A DNA stretch of 64,000 nucleotides, taken from the NCBI RefSeq assembly GCF_032884065.1, contig NC_088866.1:32965519-33029518 (forward strand), written 5' to 3'. Shown here one piece after another: positions 26,601-38,504 of the stretch. The DNA comes from Artemia franciscana (Eukaryota > Arthropoda > Branchiopoda > Anostraca > Artemiidae). Under the pieces are notes generated by a model. It worked only from the letters and a program-made list of their open reading frames with translations, ran no database searches and had not been told where the DNA came from. The translations under genes were made by a program, and so were the position numbers. The first letter of the stretch is position 1, and each line of letters opens with the position of its first letter.

Positions 26601-27649
26601 TTCTATTGTTATTAGTATATCTAAATCATTTTTATATAGCATAGTTATCACTCAATTTTGTTGCAATGACATGTGCCTAATTTTAGTGGTCAGGAATTTA
26701 GCTACCCATTATATCATGTATCACAAGATCAAAAACAATGAAAAGATATATTATCAAGGGTTATATCTGGGACTATTGGGGAGAGGGATCAGATACAAAT
26801 TTTACATTTGAAAAATGCACTGTTAATTGTACTATCTTTATTTTGTTAATATGTATCCTTCTTTGGAGCCAATAATATAGACTGTTGCCAGAAATCCTGT
26901 ATGACAACTATTCATGAGGAAGAAACAACACAATAGTAAAAGAGTTGCACCACTAAATAAAAAGATTGCTTGGGTAATACCCCAAATACTTGAACACCTG
27001 ATCTTGGACAAATATTTTAATTAAAATTATTGATTCATATAGAGGGATTTATAAGTATGGACAGTATGATGTAGATAGCTAGGGCTGACTGATGGTTGGA
27101 ACTGGGTTAGTTAGGGTTGGCTGAGTACAAACTAGGAAAAACTTTTCTTTTACAGTTAAACTTAAACAAAAATTAACCTTATATCCCAGCATACATAAAT
27201 ACATTTATTTTGCTTCACAACAATCTCCCTAGATTGAATGTATCCATGCTAGAGTCGATCTATGATTTAGATACTTTGCTCTAACTTTTAAGATCCTGTG
27301 TCCAGGGTTAGGCAGCATATCCAAGTTTAGGCTCAAGCTTAAAGTGTGTTTCCATGATTAGGCTCCTCTATTTACTATCTGTTCATTTAAAATTGTTTGT
27401 GTTGTATATGGTCAAAATATTCAAGCTGATTTTATGCTTATTAGGAAAATTTAAATAAATCCAATGCTGTATTAGACAATTTACTTCTTTCTGTATTTCT
27501 CTCAATTCTACAGTCTTTCTGTATATTGGAACACTATTTCATGCACACACAAAAATCCATCATCAAATCCAAATTGACATTTGCAAAATTATAATATATA
27601 CAATTAACAACAATAATTGTTGACAAGTCAAAATTAATAATATATACAA
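23621..27649. other. Mostly unique AT-rich DNA
   Basis: No repeat or long reading frame that I can support, apart from the weak exon candidate at 24978-25058. The sequence resembles intron or intergenic DNA. The 100-codon frame at 26192-26494 (minus) has no recognisable domain. Confidence 0.4.
24978..25058 (+). CDS. Weak candidate first coding exon (27 codons)
   Basis: An ATG in the context AGAACAATG opens 27 codons with balanced composition, beginning 'MISDQIGDSSSESQGSG' and ending 'HKLSQ'. It closes at CTGTCACAG|GTGACTG, a possible but weak donor in phase 0. Without splicing, the frame stops 11 codons after the donor. The sequence looks more coding-like than its AT-rich surroundings, but no family is recognised and no downstream exon was identified. 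Confidence 0.22.
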
Positions 27650-29380
27650 TTAAACAACTGTTAAAACTTAGAACAAACAGAAATTATTCTGTATATGAAA
27701 GGGTCTCTCCCTTCCTCAATGCCTTGCTCCTTATGCTAAAGTTTGGCTCTTTGTCACAACTCTACTTTTTAAAACAATAAAAACTTCAGCATAAATAGCA
27801 TTGCATTGAGGATGGGACAGTCCCTTTCCATATACAGAATAATTTCTGTTTGTTTTAAGTTTAATGTTGTTCCTTACTTTCAGTTAAAAAAAAAACTTCT
27901 TAAAATTTAATTTCTGAACATTTTTCAACTAATGCAGTTTCAAAATTGGCTTACTGTACATGAAAAATTGAAACAAAATTTGCCTGTTAATTTTGGCAGA
28001 TTCATACCAGATATAAACGGTTGCCCTCTCGTCAATACCTTGCTTTTGACACTAAAGCTGCTAGCAGTTTTGAAAAAGTTTCCTATTCTAATGGAACAGT
28101 CCCTGTGTTTTCATTTTAGTAAACAGTCAAACCTTAGCATAAAGAGTAAGGTATTGGGGGGGGGGCCCTTCCTATATGACATAGTTTCTGTTCGTTTTTC
28201 AAATAGTGCCAGTAAATCTGGCTCAACCTCTATGAAATGTACCCCTCTTCCTCACAGAAAACTCATTTGTGGAAATTTCATCCAACATAATTGCACCCCC
28301 CCCCCTATTAAATTCCCTCTTAAACAGTTCCATCCTTGCTGAGAATCCCTCCTCCCTGTAAAATTGCTTGTGGACAATTCACCCTGAAAAATTGTCCTCA
28401 GCATTATTTCATTTAAATAAGACTTAAATCTCTAATTGGTTTCTTGGTCACTCTAGAAATGCCCTCTTTCATGAGTTATTTCCCAGAAAACAAAACAGGC
28501 AGAAAAAGGCAGTCGATAATTCCCCCAGAACATCTCCACATAAGAAATTTGGCAGAGAGAATGTAAGAGAATTAAACAATATTGTATAATAGTTCAGTCA
28601 CAACCCCCCAGTGTAACCTTTCCTCTGGAACATTAACATCCCAGAAATTTCCTTCCCCAGGGAAGATTCTCCCCCTAGAAATCCACCCCAAGCACACCCC
28701 CTCCCCCCAAAAATGGTTGTATAGTTCCCAATAGCAAAAACTATATGTTAACAATAAGCAAAGCTCACAACTGGCAGCCCTTCTCCTGGGGACTCTGGGC
28801 GGTCATTTTACATCTAAAGACATAGTTATTAGATTTTTTGACTATGCTGAGCAAAATGGCTATCTCAAAATTTTGATTGGCTGGCTTAAGAAAAAAAATG
28901 AGTTTGTGTGGGGCCCCTAGTTGCCCTCTAATTTTTTAGTCACTTAAAAAGGGCACTAGAACTTTTAATTTCTGTTTAAATGAGCCCTCTTGCTATATTC
29001 TAGGACCACTGGGTCAAAAAAAAACATGCATCCATGACTTTTATTCTAGCAAAAAATATGAAATTCCATATTTTTGCAGACAAGAGCTTGAAACCTCTAC
29101 AGTAGGGTTCTCTGATATGCTGAATCTGATGGTGTGATTTTCATTAAAATTCTATGACTTTTAGGTGGTGTTCTCCCTTTTTGGAAAATAAAGCAAATAT
29201 TCTCAGGCTTGTAACTTTTGATGGGTTAGACTAAACTTGATGAAACTTGTATAATTGAATTCAGCATAAAAATCTAATTCTTTTAATGTATCAATTGGTA
29301 TCAAAATTCTGGAGTTTTTTTTTAAGAGTTTCAGTTACTATTGAGTGGGTTGCTCCTTACTTATGGTTTGTTAGCACAAA
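27650..29380. repeat. Repeat B, copy 4 (old, diverged)
   Basis: Carries diverged versions of the B landmarks: AACAAACAGAAATTATTCTG, an imperfect fold-back to about 27890, TAGTTGCCCTCTAATTTTTT, and TTGAGTGGGTTGCTCCTTAC at the far end. It is more decayed than the other copies. The open frame at 27932-28342 lies inside it and has no known domain. Confidence 0.65.
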
Positions 29381-31885
29381 TTGTTTAAATATTAATTGGT
29401 TTAAATTGTTTGTTTTATATATGGTTAAATATTCAAGCTGATCGTGTACCTATTAGTGAAATTTAGACAAATCCAATGCTGTGGTGAAGCTTTTCACTAT
29501 CTAGTTTGTACAATGAAGGTTTTACAGTGATTTAACTGTTGAAGTGGCATTTAACTGTCTCTATTTTCAGTATTTTACCCTACAATGACAATTGTATCCC
29601 ACTTATGATTAGGTTCAGATATATCCATATTCTGCATGCAAAAGTACAAGAAAACTATAATAATAACTTTCATACTTTATAATATACAGCAAGCTTCTAT
29701 TTATCAGTTCATGATTCCTTCTCTTCTATTGACAGTTTTCAGTTGTTTTTTTTTTTCAATATGTATAACTTTGTAGTAACTGTTGTACTATGTGTACTAT
29801 TTTGTTCTATTTGGTTACCTATCAACATTCTTTCCAAATATAATTATTGATATCCTAGTAATGTGAGAGATGAGGATCTAAAAAAAATAAAATGAAAATT
29901 AAAATAATAGAAAAAACTTAAATACAGAATAAAAATAAACGAAATGACTAAAATCAAAGAAATTCAACTCCATAAGCAAGCCACTCATCAATATCCACAA
30001 CTAACAAAAACAATGCTCTTAATGAACATTAGCCTAAATATTAGCCAAATGACTGAGAAGGTAAAAATTCTTTGAAACAAACACAATCATCTACAAAGAA
30101 AGAAACCATGGTATATTACGTTGAATTTTATTCATTGTTTCTTTTCCACTAGATCTTTTGGATCTGAGAGGTTAAGGGCATGTGTGATTTTGTGGATGTG
30201 GAAATGACCAGTGCTGTATTTGGAGGGTGGGGCTCTAGGGCCTACCCCCCTGAAATCCCTAAAGAATTTTTTTAGAGTTTAATTTCTTGCTGTCAACCAT
30301 CCCCTTGATATTTTGTCATATTGTTCAATAATATATTGGGAGCACTGCAAAGAAGTCAAATCTTTCCTATCTGCAAATTGTCTTTTCCCTTTATAGATCT
30401 GTCTAGATCCAACACTTTAAAAATTTCGCTTGTGTCCTTAGACAAGATTTATCAACCCTTCAGTCATTCCATCCTTTTGATCAAAGTCTCTGGAAGTATA
30501 TTTCGTAGTTATTGTGATTATGTTTTGTAAACATTAAATTGTAATTTTTAAAAATGAGCTTAATGGTTATCTAACTGTTTGTTTTTCACAAATTGAAACA
30601 TAAAAATAGAAGGGTTTGAATTTCTTTGGAAAGACGGGATGCCCCCTCCAGACCTCATTTTGCCGCCCCCATCCCCAACCTCATTTTGCCTCCTCAACTG
30701 AAATTTAGTTTCCGCAAAAAAATTGTCAAAACTAAGATAAGTCTGCATAATTCAAGCATCCAGAGAAACAGGTCAGTTTCCTTCAGTATATCTTTGCTCT
30801 TATGGTGCTATATGGACTATTTTTACTTTTTCACTGTCATTTTCACTTGATTTGGGGAAATTGGCTTCATCTTTGGCCCCCCCCCCCCCGAATTTTGATG
30901 TAACTATGCCACTGGATGAAATGAAGATGGACACAAGAACTAGAGTTACTGTGGGTGTTTTATAACTGCCAACTTTCTAATGTTATAACATAAACTGAAA
31001 AAGAAACAGCTTGTACAATCGTTGCTGGATTTTTATCCTTGTTGGATGAGAGAGAAGGATTGCTGTTGAGCCAAGTCACTCAAAACAAACTGTTGGACCA
31101 TAGCTCCGTTTTCGTCTCCTGTCTTCCAGAGCCTTGCCCATTTTTTGAACCAAGCCTTTTCTCCTACAATCTGCAAAGAAAGGAGAACAGTGACTCTGAG
31201 GTCAGTTGCCCTGTCTCCTCTTGGAATTAGCATAAGAATCAAGTGAAATATGAAACTTGGCTTACAATTATGCAGTTGTGAAGGTTACAAGAACTGAAAA
31301 CCCATTCTCGAAATAAAGGATATTAAATACATTTAGGGCTGAATTTCAATAAAACTCAAGGATATAAATTAGATAATTTTTTGCCTGAAGAAAAGGTGTC
31401 AGAACGCTTGTTTTAAGAAACAGTCAAATTAGCAAAAAGAAAAGAGGACTTAGAAGGAAGGCTTGTGGCCTTTTTAATTCAAAAAATGTAACTAGTGCTC
31501 TATTTTGTGTTTTAATCTCTAAGAAAGATTTAAATGCTTTAGTTCATAAATTTGAGAACTAAACTAACTTTTTAAGTTAAATTGCATAAGATATTATAAT
31601 AAATTCTAAGCCAAAGCATTAATAATCCCTTTCATGAAACAGACCAACAGCCAGAAGATGCCTCACTCACTGCAACATATTCATCTTACTTGACATTGCT
31701 CTGGAGTCCTTCAAAAACCATGACCAGATTTCTGATGCTCAAAAGCTGCACTGAATATGTAGGCACTGGAAACTAGAAAAGGACTATGAATTTTCTGAAG
31801 TAGTTAAACAGAATGCCAAGGGTATGGTGAAAAACATCATTATTTTCAAAGTAGTTGGTTCCCAGAGTATTCATAGTTGGTGTTC
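29381..31885. other. No recognised gene
   Basis: AT-rich, probably intron or intergenic DNA. Overlapping open frames on both strands at 31033-31242 have no motif I recognise. A poly-C run is at about 30880-30890. Confidence 0.4.
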
Positions 31886-33208
31886 AGCCCTTCAAAAACA
31901 GAGCATTCTGTTAACACTGCTTTCTATTTGCCAAATCTGAGACCAGTGAAGGCTCACATCAGATGCTTGGATGCCGCTATTTGAAACTGTATACTGGCCT
32001 TAAAGATGCGCTTACTGACTTCAAGTATCACAATGAAAGACATTATTCTATTACTGCAGTACAAAAATCTGTGATTTTATTAAAATACAAGAAACAAATA
32101 GCATTCCAATTGACCAGCAACGGAGTTTGAAAAATCAAGAGGGAAGGACAAATGTCATCCATTTCTATGAAAATCATCAAATAGAAAAGAAGTTTTAGTG
32201 CTTTGACAGTGCAAATGACTTGACTGGCGTAGGTCTTGCTAAGCAGATTATTAGACTGTGCTTGGAGTTTGGACTAGACATAAAAAATTTAGTTATAATT
32301 GGCTTTGTTGGGGGTAGTAATATATCTTGTTTTTTACAAGGGCACTCAAGCAGAAATATGAAAGTAGTATCCACTTGCCTTTTGCATGCATTGTGCTTCA
32401 CAATGTTGGAACCTTACTTTGTGAAGGCCCCCAGACTGGACTCTGTTCTAATGCCAACTACTTAGTAGCAGCTATAACAGAGTTTAGCTTTATTTTCTTT
32501 CTGAGTCTTGTTGAAAAAATAAGTTCAATTCTGCTTTCAACTTCCATTTTTCATGGAAGGAAATATTTGCTCTACTTGCCTGCTGTAAGCATGTCGATAT
32601 ATTCAAGTCTGCATTAAAAGAGCTAGCAGATTATCCTTCTATTTATGGACAAGCAGTCCAGACGGCTGATAATGTAGGGATACCTGCAACAACAACAAGA
32701 CATCATCATATTGCATTCCCCTCTTTATATACATCTCTTTTTTACATGGACTTTCGTCTTTGCCCCATACATTGAGCATCTATGTGAAGAACTCGATATG
32801 AGGTTTCTTAACCATCAAGCTACAGCATTTCAAATCCAAATTCATATCCCTCGTTTTATTGTTGATGCTGTATTAGCCAAGGTTTTGACAAAGCTGCAAA
32901 ACTATGCAGTTCTTTTTTTCTCTGAGACTGGTCTCTTTGCTGAGTTGACTGTCTGACAAACCAAACGGAGGTCTGTAGGCGAGTCTAACCTACACAATAA
33001 AGTCTCTTAAACTCTTGGTGTGTGTGACAACTGCTTTTGTGCATTCACTTTTGATTGTATTCTCCACTGTCAGTGTTACCACAACTCTGCAGAGTGTTCA
33101 TTTAGCACCCTTAAGCAGCTTAAAACATACCTTCGAAATCAGACTAGAGAGGGCAGGTTGAATGGTCTTGTTCGTATGTCTCAATCGAGATGTCAAGATA
33201 GATATTGA
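31886..33208 (+). pseudogene. hAT transposase relic (ZMYM/TTF-finger type)
   Basis: Degraded pieces occur in the right order for a hAT transposase. A TTF-type finger remnant (about 31900-32060, 'LFAKSETSEG' and 'KLYTGLKDALTDF') comes first. The start of the catalytic region follows (about 32215-32420, 'DLTGVGLAKQIIR' and a 'GFVGGSNIS' stretch). A middle piece 'FAPYIEHLCEELDMRF' is at about 32750-32810. The C-terminal dimerisation segment 'FSTLKQLKTYLRNQTREGRL' is at 33100-33160, with a stop at 33206-33208. Several stops and frame changes separate the pieces. It may also be a domesticated or host ZMYM-like gene that died. Confidence 0.75.
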
Positions 33209-34301
33209 CGATTAAAAAAAAAAAAAAAATCTCAGGAAAGATGAGTTTCTGTTTGTTTTACAAGTTCTTTGTTTTTGTCATTTACTTTTATTCAGTTTGT
33301 TTCATTCACATTTTTATTCACAAAACGTTAACATGTTTCTTTGGAACCTTTTCCTATGGCACTGAATAAGGAAAGTGGTTGTCGTCTTTGGTGGTTGTTG
33401 CTATTCTTTAGAAGACTCAATAGACCACAATGGTCTATATGTATGTCTATCTGTCCTGTATGTGCTACTGCACTGCTTATGTGATCACTAAGAAACTGTA
33501 GGAAGCTGTTGAAAACACTCTTGTGAAGGTTTCAGCTTTAGTCCCCCCCCCTTAAGGCCCTCTTAATACTTTTTGTGCTGACTGAAAGTACAGACCCCTC
33601 AACATAAATACTTGATAGTTTCTTCTGGTTATATTATTCACATTTTATAGATATTTTACCATAAAGGGTAAGTTGATTAAGAATTCTGTCATATAACACA
33701 CTTCTGAAATTTTGAAGTTTCTTTGTCAGTAAATTCTCTGAATTTGGCATTGAACAATGTTGTTAATTTGGCATTTAACCTGATTTTTCAAAGATTACAA
33801 TTTTAAAATACTATTATTATTTTACACATGGGAAAAATTTTTCCTGGCTGGGGGATTTCCATATTGCAAACTACTTCATTATCTTTTTCTGACTCTTTGT
33901 ATATGTAATACAAATAAATTAATTAGGTAATTTATGTGAATATAGGGCAAAGGATAACTTTCTTTAGTGTCGGAATAACTCCTTTGTGGATAGCATGACA
34001 TTTGAAAATAATCGATGTTCATGGTTATAGATTCAGTGCATTGTTGTGTTTTTCAGTTTATAAACATAAACCCCTCCATGGAGGAGTTTTCTGTTGAGTG
34101 GAAAATTTTCAAATAATTTAAATTTAAGAATTAAAAGGTTATTAATGCACAGGGGGACTTAATTCGTTATCAAATACCTTGTTAATTACGCAGAAGGGCG
34201 GGGGGATTTTCATTGCGAATTTTCCTTGAATTTCTTTAGATCGCATTAATGTGTGACGGGTACTATTATTTGGCTTTTAAGTTTCAGACAGTTCGTGGCT
34301 A
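33209..34301. other. No recognised gene; region 5' of Hsp70
   Basis: AT-rich. It lies upstream of Hsp70 but is separated from it by a sequencing gap and a repeat B end. I found no good TATA box or canonical heat shock element here. Confidence 0.4.
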
Positions 34302-34336
34302 CGAACTATAAGCAAGGAGTTACTTGACTCAATAGT
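34302..34336. repeat. Repeat B terminus running into the gap
   Basis: ACAGTTCGTGGCTACGAACT followed by GCAAGGAGTTACTTGACTCA and AATAGT is a diverged copy of the B terminal palindrome and adjacent sequence at 53678. The rest of this B copy must lie within or across the N gap. Confidence 0.75.
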
Positions 34337-34436
34337 NNNNNNNNNNNNNNNNNNNNNNNNNNNNNNNNNNNNNNNNNNNNNNNNNNNNNNNNNNNNNNNN
34401 NNNNNNNNNNNNNNNNNNNNNNNNNNNNNNNNNNNN
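34337..34436. other. Assembly gap (100 N)
   Basis: Exactly 100 N, the usual placeholder for a gap of unknown size. It begins inside a repeat B copy and ends 54 bases before the Hsp70 start codon, so the proximal promoter or 5' UTR may be missing. Confidence 0.99.
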
Positions 34437-34490
34437 TAAGAAACTGGATCCATTTGCTATTATAAAGCAATTCAGAAAGAAATATTAGAA

Positions 34491-36404
34491 ATGACTAAAG
34501 GACCTGCAATTGGTATTGATCTAGGAACTACTTATTCCTGCGTTGGTGTTTTTCAACATGGTAAAGTTGATATCATCGCCAACGACCAGGGTAATCGAAC
34601 AACACCATCTTGCGTGGCATTTACTGATACTGAACATCTGATTGGAGATGCTGCCATAAACCAAGGAGCCATGAACCCTTTAAACACAGTCTTTGATGCC
34701 AAAAGACTAATTGGTAGGAAATTTGAAGATTCTTCAGTTCAATCAGACATGAAACATTGGCCATTCAAGGTAATCAGTATAGATGGCAGACCAAAAATTC
34801 AAGTTGAATTTAAAGGCGAGACAAAGGCTTTTATGCCTGAAGAGATCTCTTCAATGATTCTTGGTAAGATGAAAAAAATCGCCGAGGCTTATATCGGAAA
34901 ATCAGTCACTGACGCTGTTGTCACTGTACCTGCTTATTTCAATGATTCCCAAAGACAGGCTACAAAAGATGCTGGTATCATTGCAGGATTGAATATTCTT
35001 CGCATCATTAATGAACCAACTGCTGCTGCGATTGCCTATGGCCTTGATAAAAAGGATGATGCTGAAAAAAATGTACTCATTTTCGATCTTGGTGGTGGTA
35101 CTTTTGATGTGAGCATTCTTACGATCGAGGAAGGAATATTCGAAGTAAAATCAACGTCTGGGGATACACATTTGGGTGGTGAAGACTTTGACAACAGAAT
35201 AGTGACTCACTTCTTGAAAGAGTTTAAGAGAAAGCATAAAATGGATCTCTCAAATAATGCAAGAGCACTTAGAAGACTTAAGACCGCATGTGAAAGAGCG
35301 AAAAGAACCTTGTCAACGGCTGCCCAAGCTAGTATCGACATAGACTCACTACATGAAGGCATTGACTTTTATACCTCGATTACTCGTGCTCGATTTGAAG
35401 AACTCTGTGCTGATTTGTTTAGAAGTACAATGGAGCCAGTTGAAAAATCTCTCAGGGATGCTAAACTAGACAAAGGAAGTATCCATGAGATTGTTCTTGT
35501 TGGAGGTTCTACCCGTATTCCGCGTGTGCAAAAACTTCTACGAGACTTTTTTAATGGAAAAGAACTAAATAAGTCAATCAATCCTGATGAAGCAGTTGCT
35601 TATGGTGCTGCTATTCAGGCTGCCATTCTTAATGGTGACAAGTCTGAAGTAATTCAGGATCTCCTTTTGTTGGACGTTGCACCGCTTTCTCTTGGTATTG
35701 AAACAGCTGGAGGAGTGATGACTCCTTTGATAAAAAGAAACACGTGCATTCCTACAAAGCAGACTCAGACTTTTACTACATATTCGGACAATCAGCCTGG
35801 AGTTTTGATTCAGGTTTATGAAGGAGAACGAACTATGACAAAACATAATAATCTTCTCGGTAAATTTGAGCTCACTGGAATTCCACCAGCCCCACGAGCT
35901 GTACCTCAGATCGAAGTGTCATTTGATATTGACGCTAACGGAATTTTAAATGTTACCGCTGTTGAAAAATCTATGGGTAAAGCAAGTAAGATCACGATCA
36001 CTAATGACAAGAATCGTTTATCTAGGGATGAAATTGAGCGAATGGTCAATGATGCTGAGCACTACCGTGCCGAGGATGAGAAACAAAGGGAGAAAATTTC
36101 AGCTAAGAATGCCCTTGAATCCTATTGTTTTTATATGAAACAGACTATCGAAGGCGAAGATATGAAAAACAAGATTAGTGATGATGACCGCAGGGCAGTT
36201 TTGGGTATCTGTAATGAGACTTTAAAATGGCTGGATGCCAATCAGTTGGCTGAGAAAGAGGAATTTGAAGACAAACAAAAAGCAATTGAAAATATTTGTA
36301 AGCCCATAATAACAAAACTTTATCAAGGGATTGGAAGTATACCTGAAGAAATGCCTGACCGACCCCAAGAATCTGGTGGACCAACAATAGAAGAGGTTGA
36401 TTAA
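34491..36404 (+). CDS. Hsp70: Heat shock protein 70, cytosolic type
   Basis: ATP-dependent chaperone of 637 residues, complete and without introns. The ATPase domain (about 1-385) shows the phosphate-binding 'GIDLGTTYS' (D10, T13), Lys71 in 'FDAKRLIG', '[12 protein letters not shown]' near residue 200 and '[17 protein letters not shown]' near 335-350. The linker '[16 protein letters not shown]' leads to the substrate-binding domain and helical lid. The C-terminus is EEVD, the Hop/CHIP TPR docking motif that marks cytosolic and nuclear Hsp70s. The segment before EEVD is unusually short and lacks the Gly/Pro-rich GGMP repeats of typical constitutive Hsc70s. Lack of introns is common in stress-inducible Hsp70s (known of the family). 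The start is supported by the family N-terminus and by AAATG context. An overlapping minus frame at 35574-35846 is a shadow. Inducibility cannot be judged because the promoter abuts a gap. Confidence 0.97.
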   Translation: MTKGPAIGIDLGTTYSCVGVFQHGKVDIIANDQGNRTTPSCVAFTDTEHLIGDAAINQGAMNPLNTVFDAKRLIGRKFEDSSVQSDMKHWPFKVISIDGRPKIQVEFKGETKAFMPEEISSMILGKMKKIAEAYIGKSVTDAVVTVPAYFNDSQRQATKDAGIIAGLNILRIINEPTAAAIAYGLDKKDDAEKNVLIFDLGGGTFDVSILTIEEGIFEVKSTSGDTHLGGEDFDNRIVTHFLKEFKRKHKMDLSNNARALRRLKTACERAKRTLSTAAQASIDIDSLHEGIDFYTSITRARFEELCADLFRSTMEPVEKSLRDAKLDKGSIHEIVLVGGSTRIPRVQKLLRDFFNGKELNKSINPDEAVAYGAAIQAAILNGDKSEVIQDLLLLDVAPLSLGIETAGGVMTPLIKRNTCIPTKQTQTFTTYSDNQPGVLIQVYEGERTMTKHNNLLGKFELTGIPPAPRAVPQIEVSFDIDANGILNVTAVEKSMGKASKITITNDKNRLSRDEIERMVNDAEHYRAEDEKQREKISAKNALESYCFYMKQTIEGEDMKNKISDDDRRAVLGICNETLKWLDANQLAEKEEFEDKQKAIENICKPIITKLYQGIGSIPEEMPDRPQESGGPTIEEVD

Positions 36405-38504
36405 ACCCCCACCAAAATATTCTATCCTCGCTGTTAAATTTCCCTAGAAAATTCTTCTTGACCTTTTCTCGTTTAAAAGAACACTTATCTTTTTTTATTT
36501 AATATGTGATCGTTTTTCAAGTCAAGCAAGAAATGGCTACCCCAAACCATCCGCACCAATTGGGTATCTTTTTTCTTTATTTCTATTTATTTTCATATTT
36601 GCCGAATAACATACTACAGCTCCTTCCACTACTTTTGAGACGTGAATGATAGGGATCGCCTATTGTTCCTTGTGATAGCTGCTGTTTCTCGTGCTAAAAT
36701 TCCAGTATAAAGCGTTAAAATCAATAGCTTTAAAATACTTATTTGCTCTTTTCCAATTTCCAGCTGAAAAAAAGGCTGAAAGCTTTTCCCATTTGGGATA
36801 TAAATAATCTAGAGATAATCCTAAATTGAAATAGTGCCGCTTCATCAAAACCTTACATGACCTAGTTTTACTTGCTCAAAAGCTTAAGGATCTTGCTCTT
36901 TAACATATGGCAACACGGAAGATGATTTGTGGGTGGAGGGAAGGGGAGAGTTATATTTTCTAAACAACAAAATAAGTTGATATTAGTTAAAAAAAACATA
37001 TGAGAGTATTAGAAATTTTTAGGCTTTTAATTTTATTTGGCACAATGGTGTCTGAGGTTATAGGTTTCAGTGTTTGCCCTTGTAAAGACTGATCTATGGC
37101 CTGTTGTAACAGAAAGTCTCAAAACACGCATTGAAAAAGAACTGTATAATGATGAAAAACTTCCATTTAACGTCAATTTAATAATAGTAACTATTACCCA
37201 AGGTAAATGTAATTATATGAAGTTCATTACAAAATGAATTTATGAAATTTCAAAGAGAATCTTGCATCCCCTCACAATGGGTTAAGATCATAACCAAAGG
37301 CACACCATTGGAATCGTCATTATCAAAAGCCCTGCAGAGAAGGATTACGGTATCCCTCCTTGAAGAACAAAAATATCACATTTGGTATGGGCTATACCCT
37401 ACTGATATGTCTCCCTGCCCTCCTTTCTTTTATCCCAGGGGTAATGGTATCAAACAAATAGTCACAGCCACTAAAGATCAATTTTGGTCAAGGGGGTAAA
37501 AATGGCAATAGATATTAATTCTAAGATAACCAGTCAATATGCTATGGTCTAAAACTCCAAACCCATAAAAAAGAGTTTTAATACCCACAATCTTCCAAAA
37601 TTAATCAGAGTATGCTGATCAAGCTCTATAGTAAAGGGATTGGTGCAGTGAGTTCTATATTTATTCAAAATTATCAACTGATTCTAAAATTAAAACTACA
37701 ATGATTACAATGCTGGAGTTTTCATGCTTGCAGATGTAACCATAGATTGCATAGTTATAACAGCCTATTGTAACCATAGAAATTCTAATTTCCAATCAAA
37801 TTACCTCCTGTAAAATATAAATAATCCTACTAGCTTTGATACATTAGTGCCGCCTTTGATATTTCTTATATTCCCTTTTAATACCGTTATGCATATAGTT
37901 TTGTCGTTTAATTGAAACTTCCCCTAAAATTTCCCAGAAACCTACAAATTAATGCCCTTAGTGTCATTAGTTGCAGTAATCGTAGAAGTAGTATTAAAAG
38001 TATGCATATAGTGTCTTCTGGCTAGTGCATATTTGGCCACAACTTACCCTGAAATGTCTAACTTGATAATGTAAGCTGTTATTATGATATCGCTTTGTCA
38101 ACCTTTTGACAATCAGCATGATCATAGTTTGTTTTGATTTAGTTTAACACCAACCTAAATGTGTCTTGAAAGTTTCACCTTAATATCCTTAGCTTGTGTG
38201 GTAGAAACAGTTGCAGTAGCAGTAGTAGCATTAGTAGCAATATTCACATAGCACCTTTGATTTGTTTTTTCAACATCCCCTTCAACACACGAAGAAAGTT
38301 TCAGCTCAATAACATCAACCGTTCCAGAAGTATTGCTGATGAGTCCTTTCGACAACTTATGTGGGCATATTGTTTTTTTATTTAGTTCTATACAGTTTCA
38401 ATATTGCTCAAAATGTTCACCTTAATAACCTTAGCTTTAGTAGAGGTAGTAGTAGCACCAGTAGTTATAGTAGAAGCAGAGCTTTAAGTAGTAGTCTTAG
38501 CTAG
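36405..38504. other. No recognised gene downstream of Hsp70
   Basis: AT-rich. No clear AATAAA was found soon after the Hsp70 stop. The frame at 37242-37499 has no recognised domain. From about 38200 the sequence becomes rich in AGTAGTAG-type trinucleotides, which flank the LINE. Confidence 0.4.

Noticed and set aside
31033-31242. Overlapping frames on both strands with ordinary composition
   Set aside because: No motif, no splice sites that extend them, and no support for either strand.
34200-34300. Heat shock element upstream of Hsp70 (TTCCTTGAATTTC near 34220)
   Set aside because: Spacing of the GAA/TTC blocks is wrong (3 and 1 instead of 2), and the site is beyond an unsized gap.
37242-37499. 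85-codon frame downstream of Hsp70
   Set aside because: No recognisable domain, no splice or poly-A context, and AT-rich neighbouring DNA.
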